A program made the position numbers and the translations under genes. A DNA stretch of 24,004 nt from a virus: positions 1 through 24,004 of the IMG/VR virus record IMGVR_UViG_3300026510_000015; one strand, 5' to 3'. Positions 14,053-21,697 of this stretch are shown here, one piece after another; positions within the stretch are counted from its first letter, which is position 1; the number at the start of each line of letters is the position of its first letter. The notes under the pieces are model-generated. The model saw only the letters and a program-made list of their open reading frames with translations, was not told where the DNA came from and did not search any database.

Positions 14053-15184
14053 TTCAGTAGAGTCGGTAAATCAATCATCATCAATATATAATATAAGTAT
14101 AACTATCAATGATTTTTCAATTGATAAAGAATTAATTCAAGACTACGCTGTTAATTGGGAAGGATTTAGTATATATGGGCACTTAGTCATAAATGACATT
14201 TATGATATTATCAATACTACTGATCTTAAACCAAATGATGAGATTGTAATATCATATACTGATGTTTATGATAAATTATTTGCTAGAAATTATAATATAG
14301 TTTCAACTTATGAAAAATTTGAGCAAGATTCTAAATTATTGAGAATAAATTTTAGAGATGTTATATCATCAAAACTAGAGCGAATTTATATTGATAAATC
14401 TTACGAAGAAACTAAATTATCAGAAGTATTTACTGAATATTTTAATAAATATGCTGCTCCATTAATATCAGGATATCCTATAAATTTACATTTTGAAAAT
14501 ACAACAGAATTAAGACACAAATATTGTATTCCTAAAGATAGAAATTTTTTAGAATTTATAAATTTAGAACTTTATAAGGAAGGATATTTTTTATATCAAG
14601 ATAAACAAGATATATACTTAACAAAGGGTGTAACAGTACCTGAGCATAATTATCCTTACAAACAAGTTCCTCCTCATGATGTATATGGGTTTAACATAAT
14701 TAGCTATAGATTAAAATTTAATAATTTAGAAAATAAAGAAATTCCAAGAAGTAAGTTTTTTGTTTATAATCCAGCTGGAAAAACTATGGACCATTATGAT
14801 GAAACCTTTAGCTCTTACAAAGAACGTCTTAAAATTGTTAAAAATAATATTACAGATGAACAAGAATTTGAAGTCACTGAAAAATTTAGAACTCAAGAGT
14901 ATTTAGTAGATAATACATATTTTTATTATTATCCACATATGAATAATAGTATTCTTGAAATAGTTGTTCCCGGAAATATAGAGTACTCAAAAATTTATAG
15001 AATTATGCAAGTTGACATGGCGGGAAATAGAAATTCATTAACTTCACAAAAAACTGGTAATATAAAACTTTCGGGAAAATATAAGTGTTTTAGAGTACAA
15101 GATAAACTAGTAAATGGAAAACGATTTATTCAAAAATTATTTCTTTATAGAGTTGAAGAAACACCTGATATATTTAAGAAATGA
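14045..15184 (+). CDS. 27: baseplate hub protein, gp27-like
   Basis: A 379-aa protein, close to T4 gp27 (391 aa) in length and placed directly before the gp5 spike gene. The opening ISITINDFSIDKELIQDYAVNWEGFSIYGHLVINDIYDII and the strand pattern NDEIVISYTDVYDKLFARNYNIVSTYEK resemble the tube-like domain found in gp27/gpD hub proteins. The middle (CIPKDRNFLEFINLELYKEGYFLYQDKQDIYL) is the region these proteins use around gp5. In T4, three gp27 copies form a ring adapting the hexameric tube to the trimeric spike. AAAGGA (14035-14040) precedes the ATG. The stop TGA lies inside the first unit of the 19-bp repeat array and overlaps an ATG. Confidence 0.78.
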   Translation: MSSSVESVNQSSSIYNISITINDFSIDKELIQDYAVNWEGFSIYGHLVINDIYDIINTTDLKPNDEIVISYTDVYDKLFARNYNIVSTYEKFEQDSKLLRINFRDVISSKLERIYIDKSYEETKLSEVFTEYFNKYAAPLISGYPINLHFENTTELRHKYCIPKDRNFLEFINLELYKEGYFLYQDKQDIYLTKGVTVPEHNYPYKQVPPHDVYGFNIISYRLKFNNLENKEIPRSKFFVYNPAGKTMDHYDETFSSYKERLKIVKNNITDEQEFEVTEKFRTQEYLVDNTYFYYYPHMNNSILEIVVPGNIEYSKIYRIMQVDMAGNRNSLTSQKTGNIKLSGKYKCFRVQDKLVNGKRFIQKLFLYRVEETPDIFKK

Positions 15185-15300
15185 AAATATATTTAAGAAA
15201 TGAAAATATATTTAAGAAATGAAAATATATTTAAGAAATGAAAATATATTTAAGAAATGAAAATATATTTAAGAAATGAAAATATATTTAAGAAAGGCAA
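15168..15300 (+). repeat. seven-copy 19-bp tandem array joining gp27 and gp5, with a chain of mini-ORFs
   Basis: Seven head-to-tail units of ATATATTTAAGAAATGAAA fill 15168-15300 exactly (133 nt). Units 1-6 are identical. Unit 7 differs at two bases, turning ATGA into AGGC and creating the AAAGG ribosome site of gp5. Unit 1 encodes the last gp27 residues and stop, so the array seems to have grown from the gene end. Each ATG opens a 13-codon frame, MKIYLRNENIFKK, whose TGA overlaps the ATG two units on. From the gp27 stop the chain runs 15181-15222, 15219-15260, 15257-15307, and its last stop overlaps the gp5 ATG at 15304. Confidence 0.95.
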
Positions 15301-15303
15301 AAA

Positions 15304-16017
15304 ATGAAATTATATAGAGGTATTGTAACAAATAATAAAAATCCAAAATCAAATGATTCTCCAACAAGAGATGGAAGAGTACAAGTAAGATTATTTGAAA
15401 TACACGGACCAAATGTTAAAGATAAAGAATTACCTTGGGCAGAAGTTATGCAAGGAATAGATTATATAGGGTTTTTTGATGGTCCAAAAAATATTACTGC
15501 GCCATATGATTATAATGCTTCAAATAAAGGAGAAACACCATCTCCTGATCCAAAAATAGGGTATGGAAAAAATACTATTATAGAAATTGGAACATGGGTG
15601 TTTTGTTTATTAGATCATGATAATCCAAATATGCCTATTGTTATAGGAACAATAGCATCTCATAATGAAATAAATGAATTTTCTAATCCCAAAAATCAAG
15701 TAACTAGAACAGTTTCTGGTCATATGGTAGAATTTGATGATAATGATGGAAATGAAAGGATACATATTCATCATAAATCAGGAACAGATATTGAAATAGG
15801 ACCAGATGGCACTGTAACAATTGTTAATGTAAAAGATGTATTTATGCATACTTATGGTGAACAAAAGGAAACCATCGATGGTAATGAAACTAGACTTATA
15901 AAAGGTAATATTGATGAAACATCAAATGGAACTTGTACTGAATTGTATAAAGGTACTCAACACACAACTTCAAATACACATATAAAACTCAATGCTCCTA
16001 GGATTGACTTAAATTAG
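15304..16017 (+). CDS. 5: baseplate central spike, gp5-like without lysozyme
   Basis: A 237-aa spike protein. Residues 1-115 form the gp5/VgrG OB-fold: YRGIVTNNK, DGRVQVRLFEIHG, LPWAEVMQG, WVFCLLDHDNPNMPIVIGTIAS. Residues 130-237 (VSGHMVEFDDNDGNERIHIHHKSGTDIEIGPDGTVTIVN, then short repeats with NGT and GNI) are the start and body of the trimeric beta-helix needle. T4 gp5 has 575 aa because a lysozyme domain is inserted between these parts. Here the two join directly, so cell-wall cleavage must come from another protein. The needle is also short. The ATG at 15304 has AAAGG 6 nt upstream and overlaps the stop of the last mini-ORF of the repeat array. Confidence 0.87.
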   Translation: MKLYRGIVTNNKNPKSNDSPTRDGRVQVRLFEIHGPNVKDKELPWAEVMQGIDYIGFFDGPKNITAPYDYNASNKGETPSPDPKIGYGKNTIIEIGTWVFCLLDHDNPNMPIVIGTIASHNEINEFSNPKNQVTRTVSGHMVEFDDNDGNERIHIHHKSGTDIEIGPDGTVTIVNVKDVFMHTYGEQKETIDGNETRLIKGNIDETSNGTCTELYKGTQHTTSNTHIKLNAPRIDLN

Positions 16018-16032
16018 ACACCTTTAAAAATA

Positions 16033-16040
16033 TATAAATA
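16033..16040 (+). promoter_or_regulatory. T4-type late promoter, -10 box
   Basis: TATAAATA followed by CCATAAAAGAGG, in the 40-nt gap before gp25. The first 20 bp are identical to the promoter at 36. AGAGG at 16048-16052 is the ribosome site, 5 nt before the ATG. Confidence 0.85.
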
Positions 16041-16057
16041 CCATAAAAGAGGCACTT

Positions 16058-16411
16058 ATGGATATATATTATGACTATAATTCTTTAACAGAAGTTGTTA
16101 CCAATGAAAACGCCATTAATAATTCATTAAAAAATATTCTTTTAACTCGTATAGGATCATTACCTGGAAAACCTACATTTGGTTCGCATATTCCAGAACT
16201 ATTATTTGATTTTGAAGATAGTATAACAGAAGGACTTCTTATAAATTATATTATTGATGCAATTTTAGAGTGGGAACCAAGAATTACAATTAAAAATGTA
16301 GAAATAAAATCTATTCCAGAATACAATAGAATGATAGCAAATATTACTTATGAGTATAAAATGATGGGCAAAAATGTTACAGAAGTAGCAAATATTTTGC
16401 TTAAGGATTAA
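16058..16411 (+). CDS. 25: baseplate wedge protein, gp25
   Basis: A 117-aa protein of the gp25/gpW family, close to the T4 length of 132. It has the family blocks INNSLKNILLTRIGSLPGKPTFGSHIPELLFDFED (about 20-54) and the conserved EPR motif (73-75, in ILEWEPRITIKNVEI). gp25 is the small core subunit that nucleates sheath polymerisation and anchors the gp6/gp7 wedge in contractile systems, with relatives in type VI secretion (TssE) and pyocins. It is transcribed from its own late promoter. The gp6 gene follows after a 9-nt gap. Confidence 0.95.
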   Translation: MDIYYDYNSLTEVVTNENAINNSLKNILLTRIGSLPGKPTFGSHIPELLFDFEDSITEGLLINYIIDAILEWEPRITIKNVEIKSIPEYNRMIANITYEYKMMGKNVTEVANILLKD

Positions 16412-16420
16412 GGAGTACTA

Positions 16421-18415
16421 ATGGCAATAATAAAAGAAACTATCCCATTTAATTTTGATGAAATTTATAATGGTATTGCTGCAAAATTTGCAGAAAAAGG
16501 ATATGATTCACCTTACGATGGATCAAACTTAGCACAGCTAATTACATCAATGGCATATACAACTTCAATGTTAAATGCCAATACAGCTGCAAATATTAAT
16601 GAGACAATATTATCATTAGCAAGAAAACGCCCTAATATTATTCAAGATGCAAGAATGCTTGGATATGAAGCAGTTCAAAAAATAAGCTATACTTATGAAA
16701 TTGAATTAATTTTTGATAAAACTAAAAATTATACTATACCAAAATATACTGAATTTTCTGCTGGTTCTAATAAATATTATTACATGGATGATGATATTGA
16801 TTATGATGCTACTGAAGGTGATATCCTCAAAATTAGAGTTAAAGAGGGTGTTTTACATAAATATGCGGATGAACCAGAAAATCTTAAACAAATTGTGGCC
16901 AATCTTCAATATTTTGATATACCATATACAGATGTTGAAGAAAATGGAATCGAAGTTTTTGTAACGAACTATACTCAAGAGGGTATATTAATGACAAAGA
17001 CTAAGTACAAAAAATCCGAAACACTCTTAATGGATATTAGTGATAAATTAAGTAGGGAATTTGTTAGGGTAGAAGATATACATTTACTTACTCCTAGAAT
17101 ATATTTTGTTCTTTCGGGTGTTGGTAATCCTATACCAAGAGGTTCTATTATTGAATTTAATGTTTTGGTTTCTAAAGGTGAAGATGGTATAATGACTGTT
17201 GATCCTACTACTACTATTGAAGACATAACAATAAGACCAGGATATAGAGAAGTTATTGTTAAAGGAAATACAGAAGAAACAAATCAATCAATAAAAGAAA
17301 ATGCACCATTATTACATAATACTGCTGGAAGAGTTGTAACTGCAAATGATTATATTGTTATTGCAAGAAAACATCCATCATGTAAAGAAGCATTTATTTT
17401 TGGAGGAGAAGATGAGCATCCTAAAAGATTGGGAAATATATATTTTGCTTTAACACCAGAAAAAGTTCAAAGAACATTCTCTAATGACTCAGAAAATACA
17501 GAATTTATATATGATTTTATTGAAAACGATGAAAATAATTATTTACTTCCTGAAGATTTTATCTCTACTGATATTGATATTCAAGGAAATATAGTAAACC
17601 CAGGTATAATTGATAATATAAGAATGCTTAATTTGCCAGCATTAGAATATAATATTAGAAATCCTATTTATATTTATTTAGATTTCAATATTAATATTAA
17701 AAAATATGCTATTTCAACCAATAAAAAAATTATCAGAGAAAATATTTTTGGTGTTCTCAGTGATTATATTGCTACTCTCGAAACATTTGAAACAGAATTT
17801 TTCTTATCAAATGTAACTAAAAGACTTGATGGATATTTAACAGATGTTACTGGATTGGATATAGATGTAAATTTTCAAATAATGTTAGATAAACACTCTA
17901 TTGCATATGAATCAATACCATTTTCTTGTCCTAATCCTGATCCTACTGATAGTCCATATTTAGCAAATCCAGCAATAGAATTTCAAAAAGAGTACATGAT
18001 TCATCTATATTTAGAAACTCCATATGAAGGAATATATAATAATGATAATTTTTTAATTTTAGATAATTTGCCTAAAATTGATACTACTCAATTTATCAAT
18101 GGGCATGATTTACATGTGGATTTTTCAACTTATGCAGCTGATACTATTCCTGATGCCCTTAAAAATAAACTTGAATTTGATATATATGTTAATTCCGAAA
18201 AAGTAGGAGTATATTCTATATATAATGATAGAAAAATACTTATCGAAGTAAAAATATTTTGTAAGGATGATGATAGTTTTCCTGTACCCGGATATACACA
18301 AATTCACAATGATTATTTTGATACTCCTAGATATTTAGATATTGTTTATCCTAGCAAGAACTTCAAAACAATACGAAATAGTATTTTTAAGTTAAGAAAA
18401 TTAAATATTATATAA
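16421..18415 (+). CDS. 6: baseplate wedge protein, gp6 (baseplate J family)
   Basis: A 664-aa protein, almost the same length as T4 gp6 (660). The N-terminus FNFDEIYNGIAAKFAEKGYDSPYDGSNLAQLITSMAY is the standard gp6 opening. The core baseplate-J block HNTAGRVVTANDYIVIARKHPSCKEAFIFGGEDEHPKRLGNIYFAL lies at about 296-341. In T4, two gp6 chains and one gp7 make the wedge core, and the gp6 ring opens during sheath contraction. AAGGAG precedes the ATG. The gene downstream encodes the expected gp7-type partner. Confidence 0.92.
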   Translation: MAIIKETIPFNFDEIYNGIAAKFAEKGYDSPYDGSNLAQLITSMAYTTSMLNANTAANINETILSLARKRPNIIQDARMLGYEAVQKISYTYEIELIFDKTKNYTIPKYTEFSAGSNKYYYMDDDIDYDATEGDILKIRVKEGVLHKYADEPENLKQIVANLQYFDIPYTDVEENGIEVFVTNYTQEGILMTKTKYKKSETLLMDISDKLSREFVRVEDIHLLTPRIYFVLSGVGNPIPRGSIIEFNVLVSKGEDGIMTVDPTTTIEDITIRPGYREVIVKGNTEETNQSIKENAPLLHNTAGRVVTANDYIVIARKHPSCKEAFIFGGEDEHPKRLGNIYFALTPEKVQRTFSNDSENTEFIYDFIENDENNYLLPEDFISTDIDIQGNIVNPGIIDNIRMLNLPALEYNIRNPIYIYLDFNINIKKYAISTNKKIIRENIFGVLSDYIATLETFETEFFLSNVTKRLDGYLTDVTGLDIDVNFQIMLDKHSIAYESIPFSCPNPDPTDSPYLANPAIEFQKEYMIHLYLETPYEGIYNNDNFLILDNLPKIDTTQFINGHDLHVDFSTYAADTIPDALKNKLEFDIYVNSEKVGVYSIYNDRKILIEVKIFCKDDDSFPVPGYTQIHNDYFDTPRYLDIVYPSKNFKTIRNSIFKLRKLNII

Positions 18416-18425
18416 GGCAAAATAA

Positions 18426-20072
18426 ATGATTAAACAAATTATTCCAGCCATAACACCATCAAATATTACAGATATTCAACTACTTAAGGATGCACTTGAT
18501 ATATTTTTAGATTATATTGAAAAGAACTCTAATATTTCTGAAGATATAAAAAATATATTTGATCAAAATAAGATTCCAATATATGAAGAATTTGTAAAAA
18601 TATACCTTAATAATGTGTATTCAGTTCTTAGCAAAACTGAACATAATGAAAAATTATATAATGCTCTAAAAGGTTTATATGGAGCATTAGGAAAAGATAT
18701 TGATACTATTGATACATCAATAGATATTATAGGACTTTTAACTGAAGATTACATAATTACTAATAAAGATTATAAATCTGCTAAAGGTACTCCAAAAGCA
18801 ATGGAATACATTTATAATATTGTTATAAATTCTGGTGTTCAGAGAGATTTCTTAGAAGATAATACAGGCAATTTTAGATATTATGAAAATGGAAATCTTT
18901 TTGAGTATAATATAGAAGGCACAATGATGTCAGAAGTTTACGAGCAATTTGTAAAACCTCTAGCACACCCTGTCGGATGGGCATACTTTTATCAGCGAAT
19001 ATTTTACTTAAATTTCATCGATTATTTTGATCTCAAATTTGTTTATACAGTAAGATCAATGGAAGTTAGATGTATGAATGGTGATATATATTCTAAAGAT
19101 GACTATGCTACTAATATATCTCATGATGGGTCTCAACTAGTTCAAAATAATGTACCAGAATTTATATATACTCAATATGTTGGTGAAATACATAATAAAT
19201 CTAAATTAGTGACAGTGATATTTGAGTCAGGTGAAAAGATTATTTCTAATCAATTTCCAAGAAGTCTCATATTATATAATGCAGATGGTTCTGAAAAAAT
19301 AAATTATGATAATTTTGATGGAAACTGTGGATTTTATTTAGATTATGATGTTAAAACAGAAACTACTGTTGATGATAATATAGATTTTCATTGGACTGCT
19401 CAATTTGCTAGCACAACGGGAAAAAAGAATGATATTGGAGCAGGAAATGTTTTTATAGGTAATTTCATTATTGGTGATGAATTAGTTAATAAAGATACCC
19501 CTGTAACATATCAGTCTATAATAGGCAAATTTGGTGGAACTTATGCTACTCCTTCATTAAACGAAGGATTACCACCTGAATATTGGGATTTAACATCATA
19601 TAGACTTGATGATTATAATTTTATTTTTGATGCTGGTCTACCTCCAAGAGCTATTGATTCTAGTGTAGATGAAAAAGATGGGATAACATATCCTAGATGG
19701 GATGAGACAAATGAAGTTGCTCGATATGATGTTGGTGGATATTCTGGAAATACTGCAGATGATGAATATGATTGGGAACAAGTACTAAAAATAATACCTC
19801 ATCAAGAATTTGGGTTTGATGAACCATTCGGAGATCAAAAATATTGGGATAATTATGAATTAAAATTTGATAATTTTACATTTGATAGCGAATATGTAGC
19901 CGAAGAATTTTCAATAATTTATGGGTGTAATACATTTGATACAGATATTAGATGGGATTATTTTGTATTTGACGCTAAATATATATCTGGTGGATTTAAT
20001 GATGCAGAAGTAATTACAGAAGAGCTAAATACTTTATGCCCTCAATATTTTACACATATAAATATAACTTGA
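18426..20072 (+). CDS. baseplate wedge protein, gp7-like/tail protein I type
   Basis: A 548-aa protein next to gp6, where the gp7 or gpI partner is expected. The N-terminal 200 residues are mainly helical, with ALKGLYGALGKDIDTIDTSIDIIGLL, a SAKGTPKAMEYIYNIVINSGV block and EGTMMSEVYEQFVKPLAHPVGWAYFYQR (HPVGW at 181-185), the kind of core that packs on gp6 in the wedge. The rest is beta-rich with many Asp, Tyr and Phe residues, including repeated DxYxFxFD stretches after 390, and may hold peripheral proteins or fibres. T4 gp7 is 1032 aa, so this is about half size. The ribosome site AAGGC is weak. Assignment rests on context plus the helical core. Confidence 0.6.
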   Translation: MIKQIIPAITPSNITDIQLLKDALDIFLDYIEKNSNISEDIKNIFDQNKIPIYEEFVKIYLNNVYSVLSKTEHNEKLYNALKGLYGALGKDIDTIDTSIDIIGLLTEDYIITNKDYKSAKGTPKAMEYIYNIVINSGVQRDFLEDNTGNFRYYENGNLFEYNIEGTMMSEVYEQFVKPLAHPVGWAYFYQRIFYLNFIDYFDLKFVYTVRSMEVRCMNGDIYSKDDYATNISHDGSQLVQNNVPEFIYTQYVGEIHNKSKLVTVIFESGEKIISNQFPRSLILYNADGSEKINYDNFDGNCGFYLDYDVKTETTVDDNIDFHWTAQFASTTGKKNDIGAGNVFIGNFIIGDELVNKDTPVTYQSIIGKFGGTYATPSLNEGLPPEYWDLTSYRLDDYNFIFDAGLPPRAIDSSVDEKDGITYPRWDETNEVARYDVGGYSGNTADDEYDWEQVLKIIPHQEFGFDEPFGDQKYWDNYELKFDNFTFDSEYVAEEFSIIYGCNTFDTDIRWDYFVFDAKYISGGFNDAEVITEELNTLCPQYFTHINIT

Positions 20073-20078
20073 AAAGAG

Positions 20079-20086
20079 TATAAATA
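20079..20086 (+). promoter_or_regulatory. T4-type late promoter, -10 box
   Basis: TATAAATA followed by CTATAAAAGAGG. AGAGG at 20094-20098 serves the ATG at 20104. A second exact TATAAATA lies 22 nt upstream (20057-20064) within the last codons of the preceding gene and may be a minor tandem promoter or chance. Confidence 0.85.
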
Positions 20087-20103
20087 CTATAAAAGAGGCA
20101 AAA

Positions 20104-20661
20104 ATGAATGAACATTTTATAAAAGTAAAAGGTTATTTCAAAATTGAGGCAATAAAGGATGGAAAAGTTATTGACTCATTTGAAAAACACAATCTAATAA
20201 TGGATTTAGCGAGAAGTACTTTCGCAAAACTTCTAGCGGGTATTAATGGAACTCCAATTGTTGACAGATTTGTTCTTGGAACTGAAGGAAATATTGATGG
20301 TGATTTTCTTGCACCTAAAACTGAACTTAATGGATTTACATCAGATAGAGAAATGTTATTTTCAGAAGCAACAGGAACTGAAGGAACAAATTATGAGTCA
20401 ATATATTTTAATACCTCTGGGGTTTCTGGAGATACTGTAACAGCAGATGATGGTGTATCAACTATAAAGACTACTGTTTCGGGATCAGATGTAATATATG
20501 AAATAAATATTGATAATATGGCAGCAAATGGAACAGGAACTATAATTTTTACAGAATGTGCGTTCTATACTGGTTCTGAAATATTTTCAATGAGAACATT
20601 CAAAGGTAAAATTAAAGATGATACAGTATCTCTTAAAATTACTTGGAAGATAATGTTCTAA
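20104..20661 (+). CDS. putative baseplate- or fibre-associated structural protein, unknown
   Basis: A 185-aa protein with its own late promoter, located between the wedge and fibre genes. It begins FIKVKGYFKIEAIKDGKVIDSFEKHNLIMDLARSTFAKLLAGINGTPIVDRFVLGTEG, an opening I have an impression of in small phage tail proteins but cannot name. The second half is predicted beta-strand (FTECAFYTGSEIFSMRTFKGKI, ending DTVSLKITWKIMF). No membrane segment, signal peptide or coiled coil is seen. The absence of low-complexity repeats separates it from the fibre genes that follow. A fibre connector or baseplate periphery protein is the best guess from position. Confidence 0.55.
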   Translation: MNEHFIKVKGYFKIEAIKDGKVIDSFEKHNLIMDLARSTFAKLLAGINGTPIVDRFVLGTEGNIDGDFLAPKTELNGFTSDREMLFSEATGTEGTNYESIYFNTSGVSGDTVTADDGVSTIKTTVSGSDVIYEINIDNMAANGTGTIIFTECAFYTGSEIFSMRTFKGKIKDDTVSLKITWKIMF

Positions 20662-20669
20662 TGAAAATT

Positions 20670-20677
20670 TATAAATA
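20670..20677 (+). promoter_or_regulatory. T4-type late promoter, -10 box
   Basis: TATAAATA followed by CTTAAAAAGGA, in the 35-nt gap before the first fibre-like gene. The box begins 8 nt after the preceding stop. The ribosome site AAGGA is part of the same short stretch. Confidence 0.85.
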
Positions 20678-20696
20678 CTTAAAAAGGAATTAAACT

Positions 20697-21686
20697 ATGG
20701 CAATAAATTTTAATCTTTCCACTTACTCATGGTTTAAGGATAATGAAACTGTAATTTATGGATCAAGAGCAACATCTGCTAGTGTAAATAAAGCAACATT
20801 ATTTCTTAAAAAGGAATTAGATGGTCTTTATAACTATACTAAAATAAAGTTTTCTAGTAATCCATTAGAATGGGATGCTGGAACAACTTATGAAATTGGA
20901 GATGTGGCTTCACATAATGGAACTATATACCAGGCAACAGCGGAAACTGTAACTGAACCACCATCTGCAGATTGGGAAATATTTAATACTTCATCAGAAG
21001 ATTTATCATTAAAATATGTTTCTATTGGTGATTCAAATTATATAGGATCTTATGATCATGGTTCTGTAAAAGGAATGATAGTAGGTTCTGATAGCACAAA
21101 TGCTATAAGTACACCTAAAAACGGTTTAATCCCTTGGGATAATGGTTCAAGTTCTAGTTTAGGAACATCATCTAATAAATTTAATAATATATGGTCAGTA
21201 AATGGAAATATAGGAACTCTTACAAGCACAAATATTTCTAGTACTGATATAACATCTTCAACTATAGAAGCAACTACAATGACTGCTGATTTATTTGATG
21301 GAAAATCAACGTCTGCTGAATATGCAGACCTTGCAGAGAGATATGATTCCGATAAAGTTCTAGTGTCTGGAATAATTGCTGGAATTGGAGGAGAAAAAGA
21401 AATAACATTATTTCAACCAGGAATGCCTTTAGCTGGTGTTATTTCAACAAATCCTGCATTTAAAATGAATGATATACATAATGATAATGAATTTAGACCA
21501 TTTGTAGCTCTAAAAGGAAAGGTACCTTGTAAGGTAAGTTCTCCAGTAAGAAAAGGCCAATATATAATAGCAGGAAAAGATGGTTTAGGATATGGAGTAA
21601 TATCTATTCCAGATAATTTAAGGGACTCAGTAGTAGGTATAGCATTAGAAGATTCTATTGATAATGTTGTTAATATTAAGGTCTAA
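20697..21686 (+). CDS. tail fibre/adhesin-type protein with carbohydrate-binding-like module
   Basis: A 329-aa protein. About residues 58-95 read WDAGTTYEIGDVASHNGTIYQAT...PPSADWEIF, the W..GT.Y..GD.V...G..Y.A...P...W pattern of chitin-binding-like (CBM5/12-type) modules common in phage adhesins. Residues 100-200 are Ser/Thr/Asn-rich beta-structure, typical of trimeric fibre shafts. From STSAEYADLAERYDSD (about 204) to the end is a compact C-terminal domain (GVISTNPAFKMND, VALKGKVPCKV, SPVRKGQYIIAG, VVGIALED) also found in the next gene. The domain recurs at the ends of phage fibre and baseplate proteins and may act in trimerisation or self-cleavage. It has its own late promoter. Sugar binding is inferred from pattern only. 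Confidence 0.7.
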   Translation: MAINFNLSTYSWFKDNETVIYGSRATSASVNKATLFLKKELDGLYNYTKIKFSSNPLEWDAGTTYEIGDVASHNGTIYQATAETVTEPPSADWEIFNTSSEDLSLKYVSIGDSNYIGSYDHGSVKGMIVGSDSTNAISTPKNGLIPWDNGSSSSLGTSSNKFNNIWSVNGNIGTLTSTNISSTDITSSTIEATTMTADLFDGKSTSAEYADLAERYDSDKVLVSGIIAGIGGEKEITLFQPGMPLAGVISTNPAFKMNDIHNDNEFRPFVALKGKVPCKVSSPVRKGQYIIAGKDGLGYGVISIPDNLRDSVVGIALEDSIDNVVNIKV

Positions 21687-21697
21687 AAGGAGTACAA

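Noticed and set aside
15168-15300. CRISPR array.
   Set aside because: The units abut with no spacers, are only 19 bp, and one overlaps coding sequence, so it is a simple tandem repeat.
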